From positions 1-28,720 of the forward strand of contig JARRNJ010000037.1 of assembly GCA_037385045.1 (NCBI GenBank): 28,720 bases of DNA. Direction: 5' to 3'. Positions 22,676-28,720 of the stretch are shown here, one piece after another (the stretch's first letter is position 1; the number at the start of each line of letters is the position of its first letter). Source of the DNA: JARRNJ01 sp037385045. Its GTDB lineage: Bacteria > Pseudomonadota > Gammaproteobacteria > JASBUN01. Under the pieces are notes generated by a model. The model saw nothing but the letters and a program-made list of their open reading frames with translations, was not told the DNA's origin and made no database searches. Both the position numbers and the translations under genes were made by a program.

Positions 22676-23695
22676 TCAGGCGACGTTGCTCGGCCGGGTG
22701 TTGAACTCGAAAGCGTCGGAAAACATGCGCGCCTCGGGCAGTCCGTGCTCCGCGAACAGATCCTTGGCCCCGTGGACCATGGCCGGCGGACCGCTCATGT
22801 AGAGATCGAAGCCGCTCAGGTCGGGATAGGCGCGCAGCACCGCATCGGTCACCAGTCCGGTTTCCCCCTGCCAGTGATCGCCGGCATCGGGCTCCGACAG
22901 CACCGGGGTGTAGCGGAAGTTGGCATGGTCCCGGGTCCAGCGCTCCGGCAGCTCGGCGAGATACAGGTCGCGGCGGGTCCGCACGCCCCAGAACAGATGC
23001 ATCGGGCGCGGATCGCCGATGTGAAAGGCGTGCTCGAGGATACCCTTGAGCGGCGCAAAGCCGGTGCCGCCGCCCATCAGCAGCACCGGGCGCTCGGAGT
23101 TCTCCCGCAGGAAGAAGGTGCCGAGGGGGCCCTCGATGCGCCAGATGGCCTTTTCGCGCAGCTCGTGGAACACATAGTGGGTAAAGCCGCCGCCTTCCAC
23201 GTGGCGCACGTGCAGCTCGATCAGTTCGCTCTGATGGGGCGCGCTGGCGATGGAGAAGCTGCGCCGCGTGCCGTCGCCCATAAGCACGTCGATATACTGG
23301 CCGGCCAGAAAACGCAGCCGCTGGCTGTCGGGCACCTTCAGCCACAGGCGCATCACGTCGTGGGACAGCGGCTCCTTCCTCACCACCTTGCACGGCAGGT
23401 TCCTGATCCTGACCTCGTCGGGCACCTCGATCTCGCTGCTTTCGATGACCAGGTCGGAGGTGGGCTGCGCCTGGCAGAACAGGGCCTCGCCGGCCTCCAC
23501 ATCCTCCAGGGCCGGAAACGCGTCGTCGTAGCAATATTCGCCCCGCAGCACCCGCCCGATGCAGGTGCCGCAGGAACCGCTGCGGCAGCTGTAGGGCAGG
23601 ACAAAGCCGTGGCGCAGCGCGGCGTCGAGGATCGACTCGCCGGCCTCGACGGTGAAGGTGTGCCCGCTGGGCTGGACGGTTATGAGATACGACAT
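22676..23695 (-). CDS. 2Fe-2S ferredoxin/FAD/NAD(P) reductase (CDP-6-deoxy-delta-3,4-glucoseen reductase family)
   Basis: 339 residues. The N-terminal plant-type [2Fe-2S] domain has Cys37, Cys42, Cys45 (SCRSGSCGTC) and Cys74 (ALFCQAQP). A FAD-binding barrel follows with RSFSIAS (about 156-162), then an NAD(P)-binding domain with LLMGGGTGFAPLKGI. It moves electrons from NAD(P)H through flavin to the cluster and on to a partner. Database names for this family come from deoxysugar synthesis, but no sugar genes are nearby. The gene is linked to ubiD in Pseudomonas-type genomes, suggesting a partner in ubiquinone-related or other redox work. The start at 23695 (MSYLITVQPSG) is chosen because the extra upstream codons are not conserved in type. 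Confidence 0.82.
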   Translation of the reverse strand: MSYLITVQPSGHTFTVEAGESILDAALRHGFVLPYSCRSGSCGTCIGRVLRGEYCYDDAFPALEDVEAGEALFCQAQPTSDLVIESSEIEVPDEVRIRNLPCKVVRKEPLSHDVMRLWLKVPDSQRLRFLAGQYIDVLMGDGTRRSFSIASAPHQSELIELHVRHVEGGGFTHYVFHELREKAIWRIEGPLGTFFLRENSERPVLLMGGGTGFAPLKGILEHAFHIGDPRPMHLFWGVRTRRDLYLAELPERWTRDHANFRYTPVLSEPDAGDHWQGETGLVTDAVLRAYPDLSGFDLYMSGPPAMVHGAKDLFAEHGLPEARMFSDAFEFNTRPSNVA

Positions 23696-23753
23696 GCGAT
23701 AACGGCGACTGCAGCGTAAAAGGCCGATCATTGTCGCCCAATCCGGTGGCGAT

Positions 23754-23775
23754 AAAAACCCCAGTGCCCAGGGGT
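23754..23775 (-). terminator. Rho-independent terminator after parA
   Basis: Read on the minus strand: ACCCC, an 8-base loop, GGGGT, then TTTT. It lies 9 bp past the parA stop and before the reductase start, so the reductase gene needs its own promoter. Confidence 0.65.
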
Positions 23776-23783
23776 CTTGCGCG

Positions 23784-24428
23784 TCAGGCGCGGGGCAGGC
23801 TGCGCTTGCTGCGCAGCCACTTCAGCAGCGGCTCCCACTGTTCCAGGTCCTGATACACCAGCGACGGCGCCAGTTCGAATATGCCCAGCCCGCGTTCGGC
23901 GGCGCGGATGTAGTTCTGGGTGTCGCGCAGCGTGGTGATGAAGGGGATCTTGAGGCTCTCCAGGAACCGCTCCAGGCTGTGGTAAACGAGCGTGTACTCG
24001 CGCACCCGGTTGGCGATCACCGCCAGCCGCGTCTGTTGCCGCGACACCTTGCCCACCAGCAGCAGGTCCTTGATGAAATGGGCGGCGGCGCGCATGTCGA
24101 TGGGCGACGGCAGCACCGGGATCAGGATCGTCTCGGCGCGCCGCACCAGATCGGTGAGGTCCTTGCCGTGCACCGCCGCCGGGGCGTCGATGATGGCGTA
24201 TTCAGTGCTGCGCGGCGCCCGGGCCGGGGCCTCCCAGGCCTTGATGCCGTGAATCGGTGCTCGATCCTCCGGCCGTGCGGCCAGCCAGTCACTGCTCGAG
24301 CCCTGAGGGTCAAAGTCTTCCAGCGTGACCGCCGCGCCCTGCTCGGCCGCATAGTAGCTGGCCAGGTTGGTGGCGATGGTGCTCTTGCCGCACCCCCCCT
24401 TGGAATTCAGGACCATGATGGTGCGCAT
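23784..24428 (-). CDS. Orphan ParA/MinD-type ATPase
   Basis: 214 residues. It has a deviant Walker A KGGCGKST (Lys10 and Lys15), the following LEDFDPQGSSSDWLA, and a Walker B-like YAIIDAPAAV, all typical of small ParA-family ATPases that position cargo on the nucleoid. The start at 24428 is fixed by AAGGAG 7 bases upstream; a longer frame has no ribosome site. No parB or centromere-like repeat is seen nearby, so it is not a complete partition system. It follows ubiD on the same strand after 108 bp. The cargo is unknown. Confidence 0.82.
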   Translation of the reverse strand: MRTIMVLNSKGGCGKSTIATNLASYYAAEQGAAVTLEDFDPQGSSSDWLAARPEDRAPIHGIKAWEAPARAPRSTEYAIIDAPAAVHGKDLTDLVRRAETILIPVLPSPIDMRAAAHFIKDLLLVGKVSRQQTRLAVIANRVREYTLVYHSLERFLESLKIPFITTLRDTQNYIRAAERGLGIFELAPSLVYQDLEQWEPLLKWLRSKRSLPRA

Positions 24429-24536
24429 TGTTATTCTCCTTGTCTCCGGCCACTCACTCCTGCCGTGTCGAGCGATCACCCAACCATACCACTGGTGGTG
24501 GGGATTTTCATGGTGGCCGCCCCGGCGGGCTGTGGC

Positions 24537-26036
24537 CTACATGCCGTCGTTGTCCTCCCCGCGCAGGGTGCCGAAGATGCCGAGGCTGTCCCAGATCTCG
24601 TCCACCCGCTGCCTCACCGCGTCACTCATGCGGATCGGCCGGCCCCATTCCCGCCCGGTTTCGCCGCGCCATTTGTTGGTGGCGTCGAAGCCGATCTTGC
24701 CGCCGAGCCCGGAGACCGGCGAGGCGAAGTCGAGATAGTCGATGGGCGTGTTGTCGACAATGGTGGTGTCGCGGGCCGGGTCCATGCGGGTGGTCATGGC
24801 CCAGATGACGTCCTTCCAATCGCGCACGTTGATGTCGTCGTCGACGACAATCACGAACTTCGTGTACATGAACTGCCGCAAGAACGACCATACGCCGAAC
24901 ATCACCCGCTTTGCGTGGCCCGGGTACTGCTTGTTCATGCTCACCACCGCCAGGCGGTAGGAGCATCCTTCCGGCGGCAGGTAGAAGTCGGTGATTTCCG
25001 GGAACTGCTTCTGCAGGATCGGCACGAACACCTCGTTCAGCGCCACCCCCAACACCGCCGGCTCGTCGGGCGGGCGGCCGGTGTAGGTGCTGTGATAAAT
25101 AGGATCCCGGCGGTGAGTGATGCGCTCGACGGTGAACACCGGAAAGCGCTCCACCTCGTTGTAATAGCCGGTGTGGTCGCCGAACGGGCCTTCGTCGGCC
25201 TCGTCGCCCGGCTCGAGAAAACCTTCCAGCACGAACTCGGCCGAGGCCGGAACCTGCAGCGCCGAGCCCAGACACTGCACCACTTCGGTTTTGTCGCCCC
25301 GCAGCAGGCCGGCGAAGCCGTACTCCGACAACGTATCGGGCACCGGGGTCACCGCGGCGAGGATGGTGGCCGGGTCGGCGCCCAGGGCCACCGCCACCGG
25401 AAACCGCTGGCCGGGATGGACCTGGCACCAGTCGCGGTAGTCCAGTGCGCCGCCGCGGTGGGCCAGCCAGCGCATAATCACCCGGTTGCGCCCGATCACC
25501 TGCTGGCGATAAATCCCCAGGTTCTGGCGCTCCTTGCGCGGCCCGCGGGTCACCACCAGGGCCCAGGTGATGAGCGGGCCGGCGTCGTCGGGCCAGCAGG
25601 TCTGGATCGGCAGGCGGGACAGGTCCACGTCGTCGCCCTCCACCACCACTTCCTGGCACGGCGCCTTCTTTACCACCTTGGGCGCCATGTTCAGCACTTG
25701 TTTGAACACCGGCAGCTTGTCCCAGGCATCCTTGAAGCCCTTGGGCGGTTCCGGCTCCTTGAGGAACGCCAGCAGCCTGCCCACCTCCCGCAGCGCATCC
25801 ACCGAGTCCTCGCCCATGCCCAGCGCCACCCGCCGCGGGGTGCCGAAAAGATTGGCCAGCACCGGCACGTCCGATCCCTTCGGATTCTCGAACAGCAGCG
25901 CCGGGCCGCCGGCGCGCAGGGTGCGGTCGCAGATTTCGGTGATCTCCAGGCTCGGGTCCACTTCCACGGTGATCCGTTTCAGCTCACCCTGCTGTTCCAG
26001 CTGATTGATGAAGTCGCGCAGGTCGCGGTAGTTCAT
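24537..26036 (-). CDS. ubiD: 4-hydroxy-3-polyprenylbenzoate decarboxylase
   Basis: 499 residues, the normal family length (the E. coli enzyme is 497). A prenylated-FMN decarboxylase of ubiquinone synthesis. Conserved blocks include NLGIYRQQVIGRNRVIMRWLAHRGGALDYRDW (cofactor site, about 172-203) and EGFLEPGDEADEGPFGDHTGYY (about 271-292), which holds the acidic residue of the active site. GGGAG precedes the ATG by 5 bases. A TATAAT box and a short hairpin lie just upstream. The gene that makes prenyl-FMN (ubiX) is not in the window. Confidence 0.96.
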   Translation of the reverse strand: MNYRDLRDFINQLEQQGELKRITVEVDPSLEITEICDRTLRAGGPALLFENPKGSDVPVLANLFGTPRRVALGMGEDSVDALREVGRLLAFLKEPEPPKGFKDAWDKLPVFKQVLNMAPKVVKKAPCQEVVVEGDDVDLSRLPIQTCWPDDAGPLITWALVVTRGPRKERQNLGIYRQQVIGRNRVIMRWLAHRGGALDYRDWCQVHPGQRFPVAVALGADPATILAAVTPVPDTLSEYGFAGLLRGDKTEVVQCLGSALQVPASAEFVLEGFLEPGDEADEGPFGDHTGYYNEVERFPVFTVERITHRRDPIYHSTYTGRPPDEPAVLGVALNEVFVPILQKQFPEITDFYLPPEGCSYRLAVVSMNKQYPGHAKRVMFGVWSFLRQFMYTKFVIVVDDDINVRDWKDVIWAMTTRMDPARDTTIVDNTPIDYLDFASPVSGLGGKIGFDATNKWRGETGREWGRPIRMSDAVRQRVDEIWDSLGIFGTLRGEDNDGM

Positions 26037-26044
26037 GGCGGGCT

Positions 26045-26068
26045 CCCGAGAAATCTCGGGGCATTATA
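26045..26068 (-). promoter_or_regulatory. ubiD promoter -10 box and leader hairpin
   Basis: On the minus strand a perfect TATAAT (26068-26063) lies 26 bp upstream of the ubiD start. It is followed by the hairpin CCCGAG-ATTT-CTCGGG (26060-26045), which would sit at or next to the 5' end of the transcript. No good -35 box is seen. Confidence 0.55.
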
Positions 26069-26119
26069 CGGGACATCACCGAGAGCGGCACGAGGACGGC
26101 CGGCAGGAACGGACAATCG

Positions 26120-26133
26120 CCCGCTATTGCGGG
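26120..26133. promoter_or_regulatory. Short dyad upstream of the WYL regulator
   Basis: CCCGC-TATT-GCGGG lies 19 bp before the WYL start, within the 116-bp divergent spacer. It could be an operator for autoregulation or a small leader hairpin. Confidence 0.35.
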
Positions 26134-26152
26134 TGCACCAGCGCGAACAAGG

Positions 26153-27160
26153 ATGAACCGGGCCGAACGCATATTTCGACTTCATGGGTTACTGAAAGGA
26201 CGCCGGCCGGTACCCATGGCCCGGCTGCGCGAAGAGCTGCATGCGTCGCGCGCCACCGTGGTCCGTGATCTCGCGTATCTGCGTGACTTTATGGGCGCAC
26301 CGGTGGTCTATGACCGCGAGCGCAACGGCCACCGCTACGATCCGGATGCCCCCGAGTACGAACTGCCGGGCCTGTGGTTCAACGACACCGAGCTCCACGC
26401 CCTGCTCGCCAGTGAACAGCTCCTGGAGGCGGTCCAGCCGGGGCTGCTCGCGCCCTACATCGGCCCCCTCAAGGCCCGCATCCGCAAGCTCCTGGAGGAA
26501 AGCGTCCATAGCGCCGACGTTTTCGCCTCCCGGGTTGTGCTGCAACCCTTCGCCCGGCGCCGCGTCGACGAGGAGCTTTTCGGCAACGTTTCGAGCGGTG
26601 TCCTCGACGGTACGCCTTTGCAGCTGACCTACGACGGCCGCGAGCGCGGTGCGCTCACTCGCCGTCGCGTCCATCCCTATCGCCTGCTGCATTACCGCGA
26701 CAACTGGTACCTCGTGGGCTGGTGCGAACGCGCCCGCGCGCTGCGTACGTTCTCGTTGGACCGCATTCGCCAGGTCGCGACAGCTGGCGGCGCCTTACGG
26801 CCGCCAGCCGATGCCGCCCTCGACCGTTACCTCGGCGCGAGCTTCGGCATCTTCACCGGTAGCGCCACCGCTTGGGCGGTGCTGCGCTTTTCACCCGAGC
26901 GCGCCCGCTGGGTGGCCGACGAGGTCTGGCACCCCGACCAGATTGCCCAGTGGGTCGGCGAGGAATACGAGCTGCAGGTGCCCTACTCGGATCCCCGCGA
27001 ACTGCTCATGGACATTCTCAAATACGGGCCGGACGTGGAGGTGCTCGCCCCGAACGAGCTCAGGGCACTGGTCGCCGCACGGGTGGGCGAGGCCGCGGCG
27101 CAGTACCGCTCGGCCGCGGAATCACCCAAACCGCCTGCAGGTGACCTAAAGGGATCATGA
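26153..27160 (+). CDS. HTH-WYL domain transcriptional regulator
   Basis: 335 residues. An N-terminal winged helix (about 1-60, RIFRLHGLLKGRRPVPMARLREELHASRATVVRDLAYLR) is followed by a WYL domain (about 125-210) with the motif Trp185-Tyr-Leu (NWYLVGW) and the basic HPYRLLHYRD and RTFSLDRI segments. A WCX-type C-terminal domain (about 230-310, WAVLRFSPERARWVADEVWHPDQ) completes the family layout. WYL proteins sense nucleic-acid or nucleotide ligands and often control defence loci. Position upstream of csb1 with two genes between makes it a candidate regulator of the CRISPR-Cas locus. It is divergent from ubiD. Confidence 0.88.
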   Translation: MNRAERIFRLHGLLKGRRPVPMARLREELHASRATVVRDLAYLRDFMGAPVVYDRERNGHRYDPDAPEYELPGLWFNDTELHALLASEQLLEAVQPGLLAPYIGPLKARIRKLLEESVHSADVFASRVVLQPFARRRVDEELFGNVSSGVLDGTPLQLTYDGRERGALTRRRVHPYRLLHYRDNWYLVGWCERARALRTFSLDRIRQVATAGGALRPPADAALDRYLGASFGIFTGSATAWAVLRFSPERARWVADEVWHPDQIAQWVGEEYELQVPYSDPRELLMDILKYGPDVEVLAPNELRALVAARVGEAAAQYRSAAESPKPPAGDLKGS

Positions 27161-27190
27161 CCATGCTGGCCTTATCGACATCCGGGCACC

Positions 27191-27218
27191 GTAGGGTGCG
27201 TTCGCGACGCAACGCACC
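27191..27218 (+). repeat. REP-like palindrome with GTAG head, copy 5
   Basis: GTAG (27191-27194), GGTGCGTT, an 8-base loop, AACGCACC (27211-27218): a perfect 8-bp stem. It lies in the 82-bp gap between the WYL gene and the pRiA4b-like gene and may act as a weak terminator between them. Confidence 0.7.
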
Positions 27219-27242
27219 GCGTCGCCCCCGAGGTTCCGTCTC

Positions 27243-27785
27243 GTGACCGACATCTACCGCATCCACGTCACCCTGAAATACGCTGCTCCGCCCATCTGGC
27301 GTCGCATCGAAGTGCCCGCCGACATCAGGCTCGGGCGGCTGCACCGGATCCTGCAGACGGTCATGGGCTGGACCGACAGCCACCTGCACGCGTTTCGCGC
27401 CGGCGACGTGACCTACGGCGTGCCCGACCCGGATTTTCCTGACGCGACGCGCGCGGAGCGCAACGTCCGGCTGGACAAGATCGCCGCCCCCGGCGACACC
27501 TTCATCTACGAGTACGACTTCGGCGACGGCTGGGAACATGAACTCAAGATTGAAAAGGTGTTGCCCGCTGACTACACGATTCACTATCCCCGCTGTATTG
27601 CCGGCGAACGTGCCTGCCCGCCCGAAGACTGCGGCGGCCCACCGGGTTATGAGGATTTGCTCGCCGCCCTCGGCGACCCCGCCCACCCCGAGCATGAGGC
27701 CATGCACGATTGGGCCGGCCCCGGTTTCGATCCGGAGCGCTTCGATCTGGCCGAAGTGAACCGGTTGTTGTGGCGGCTGCGCTGA
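27243..27785 (+). CDS. Plasmid pRiA4b ORF-3-like protein
   Basis: 180 residues from a GTG at 27243; the first in-frame ATG is about 40 codons in and would remove conserved sequence. Family marks are clear: YRIHVTLKYAAPPIWRRIEVPADIRLGRLHRILQTVMGW at the start, YEYDFGDGWEHEL in the middle, and CIAGERACPPEDCGGPPGYEDLL near the end, with the cysteines that may bind metal. The family is common on plasmids and near mobile or defence genes, and its function is not known. It has the same strand as the WYL regulator and the genes that follow, but a REP-like element and a hairpin separate them. Confidence 0.88.
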   Translation: MTDIYRIHVTLKYAAPPIWRRIEVPADIRLGRLHRILQTVMGWTDSHLHAFRAGDVTYGVPDPDFPDATRAERNVRLDKIAAPGDTFIYEYDFGDGWEHELKIEKVLPADYTIHYPRCIAGERACPPEDCGGPPGYEDLLAALGDPAHPEHEAMHDWAGPGFDPERFDLAEVNRLLWRLR

Positions 27786-27812
27786 GCGAAATGCCGAAGC
27801 TCTTTCTCGACA

Positions 27813-27829
27813 GGCTCAGCTGGTGAGCC
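27813..27829 (+). terminator. Weak hairpin after the pRiA4b-like gene
   Basis: GGCTCA-GCTGG-TGAGCC forms a 6-bp stem 27 bp after the stop. No T run follows, so termination is uncertain. Confidence 0.3.
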
Positions 27830-27940
27830 ACCGGGGGTGGTAAAACGTTCTGTGAGCGAAGACCGGGAACGCCTGCACAATGCAATGCGCCAATGGCGCG
27901 TCGCCGGTTGGCGCCCGGCAACGCAAGAACGGGGACGAGA

Positions 27941-28330
27941 ATGGAACTGATCCTAAAAGTCGATCCGAGTTTCGAGCCGAGCCTCACGATCCGGGTCCGA
28001 CTGCCGGATTCCGCGGAGGAAATTGGCAAGCTGTATGCCGAAGGAGGCAACCACAGTTTTACTGACGTCGATGTCCCACGGATCACCCGCGTGCTGGAGT
28101 CCGGCGAAATCGCCCGAATCCGCCGATTGGTCGACCAAGCGAAGGTCTCGTTGGCACCGCCACTGGCGGACGGGCTCGACGGCACCACCGTAACGCTGGA
28201 GATCGACCATGGAATGAACGCCGCGACCTACACCTGGTGGAACGAGGCGCCCGAGGGTTGGGAACCGGTTCGGGAACTGGCACAGGAGCTGGCAACGCTG
28301 GCGGGAATGGAAGAGAGGCTCGGCTGGTGA
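27941..28330 (+). CDS. Unrecognised 129-residue protein next to csb1
   Basis: I do not recognise this protein. ATG 27941 is chosen because GGGGACGAG lies just upstream; the open frame runs 16 codons further back without a ribosome site. It starts MELILKVDPSFEPSLTIRVRLPD, has a helix-rich middle (VPRITRVLESGEIARIRRLVDQAKVSL), a strand region (TTVTLEIDHGMNAATYTWWNEAPEGWEPV) and a final helix (VRELAQELATLAGMEERLGW). No signal peptide, membrane segment or catalytic motif is seen. It is acidic, compact and likely cytoplasmic. It sits 194 bp before csb1 on the same strand, in the lower-GC accessory end of the window. Confidence 0.6.
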   Translation: MELILKVDPSFEPSLTIRVRLPDSAEEIGKLYAEGGNHSFTDVDVPRITRVLESGEIARIRRLVDQAKVSLAPPLADGLDGTTVTLEIDHGMNAATYTWWNEAPEGWEPVRELAQELATLAGMEERLGW

Positions 28331-28361
28331 GGCAGCGTGTACGTTAGATAAGGACGAAAAT

Positions 28362-28535
28362 ATGTGGATTGATGTACCGGTCAGATGTGCGCAACTATTT
28401 GCCTCATCCGGCCGCAATGGAGGCATTGGCCGGTATGCCAGCGGCGCAACGCAAGACGTTTGCCTCCCGACTTACCGCCGGACCTCTTCGGGTAGGGTCC
28501 TCACAAGCAAAAGGAGCGAGACCGATGGAACTTGA
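28362..28535 (+). CDS. Possible 57-codon small ORF overlapping the csb1 start
   Basis: ATG 28362 has AAGGA (about 28349-28353) 8 bases upstream, and the frame runs to TGA 28533-28535, 11 bases into csb1. The product (MWIDVPVRCAQLFASSGRN...) is Ser/Arg/Gly-rich and looks like nothing known. The hairpin at 28408-28433 lies inside it. It may equally be non-coding leader, or a leader peptide that couples to csb1. Confidence 0.2.
   Translation: MWIDVPVRCAQLFASSGRNGGIGRYASGATQDVCLPTYRRTSSGRVLTSKRSETDGT
28408..28433 (+). promoter_or_regulatory. Stem-loop in the csb1 leader
   Basis: CCGGCC (28408-28413) pairs with GGCCGG (28428-28433), and AATG (28416-28419) pairs with CATT (28424-28427) across a GC bulge, closing on a GAGG loop. 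It lies 91 bp upstream of csb1. It may be a regulatory hairpin or an operator; neither can be shown. Confidence 0.4.
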
Positions 28536-28720
28536 TTTAGCCGTCCTAAGAAGTGCGCTCAGAGGTACAGCGGCTGCCCTTCGTTGCGTCACCGATTATC
28601 AGCCCGCAGGCGGGCCCGGTGACAAGGTGTTTCCACCTACCTACGAAGGCGGCAAATACGCGGTCGAGACACGTATGGTCGATGGAAATCCTGTGGATTG
28701 CGTGCTGCTCGATTCGGTGC
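28525..28720 (+). CDS. csb1: Csb1/Cas7 of a type I-G (I-U) CRISPR-Cas system, N-terminal 65 residues
   Basis: ATG 28525 follows AAGGAG (28511-28516) by 8 bases; the gene runs off the right edge. Csb1 is the Cas7 backbone subunit of the type I-G (formerly I-U) Cascade, binding the guide RNA. The visible part carries the GSU0053-type N-terminus: LRSALRGTAAALRCVT, then QPAGGPGDKVFPPTY and CVLLDSV, which I recognise from this family. The full protein is usually over 300 residues. GC is about 57% by hand count, and the first 13 codons include TTA, CTA and two AGA, codons that look rare in the core genes here, so the locus was probably acquired. The rest of the Cas genes and any array must lie to the right. 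Confidence 0.85.
   Translation, partial: MELDLAVLRSALRGTAAALRCVTDYQPAGGPGDKVFPPTYEGGKYAVETRMVDGNPVDCVLLDSV

Noticed and set aside
23979..26156. 725-codon plus-strand frame opposite parA and ubiD
   Set aside because: It crosses two real minus-strand genes and their spacer, which no single real gene would do, and has no domain.
27941..28720. tRNA or CRISPR repeat in the accessory end
   Set aside because: No cloverleaf, CCA end or regularly spaced direct repeats were seen in the visible part.

Overview
The window looks like the chromosome of a GC-rich gammaproteobacterium that oxidises reduced sulfur. The left edge carries the 3' end of soxZ. The middle holds the series cyaA ... argH - algZ - algR - hemC - hemD - hemX - hemY, an arrangement I know from Pseudomonas-like gammaproteobacteria. 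hemX/hemY fused to a hemCD operon and a class I adenylate cyclase are also gammaproteobacterial traits. The species cannot be named from this sequence. A purple-sulfur or Ectothiorhodospira-type lineage is a guess.

Layout. 1-861: soxZ end, a strong terminator, and a carboxylesterase gene broken by an internal deletion. 862-1159: a REP-like palindrome and an 18-bp tandem repeat. 1160-3770: iorAB, a periplasmic molybdenum hydroxylase (2Fe-2S subunit plus Tat-exported molybdopterin subunit). 3849-5447: an FNR/DNR-type promoter driving a two-gene operon for a diheme cytochrome c fused to a DUF302 domain and a second exported DUF302 protein. 5448-5823: repeat-rich spacer. 5824-9687 (minus): cyaA and, upstream of it, a PAS protein with a degenerate GGDEF domain, separated by a long purine/pyrimidine inverted repeat. 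9898-14110: a small Cys-containing protein, a MazG-type pyrophosphohydrolase (minus), and a translationally coupled pair of an exported cupredoxin-like protein and a membrane GGDEF-EAL protein. 14124-22477: argH (minus), the algZ/algR two-component pair, an exported thioredoxin-like protein (minus), and the hemCDXY operon. 22676-26036 (minus): ubiD, an orphan ParA-type ATPase, and an iron-sulfur flavin reductase. 26153-28720: a WYL regulator, a pRiA4b ORF-3-like protein, an unrecognised 129-aa protein, and the first 65 codons of csb1 (cas7), which marks the start of a type I-G (formerly I-U) CRISPR-Cas locus.

How the parts relate. Most of the window is conserved core metabolism and signalling: arginine, tetrapyrrole and ubiquinone synthesis, cAMP and c-di-GMP. 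The distinctive parts are the exported redox modules (Sox, IorAB, cytochrome c/DUF302), the anaerobic-type promoter in front of the cytochrome operon, a family of GTAG-headed palindromes scattered between genes, and the accessory right end. There GC falls (about 57% by hand count over the visible csb1 part) and rare codons appear, consistent with an acquired defence island. No CRISPR array, tRNA or rRNA was seen inside the window.
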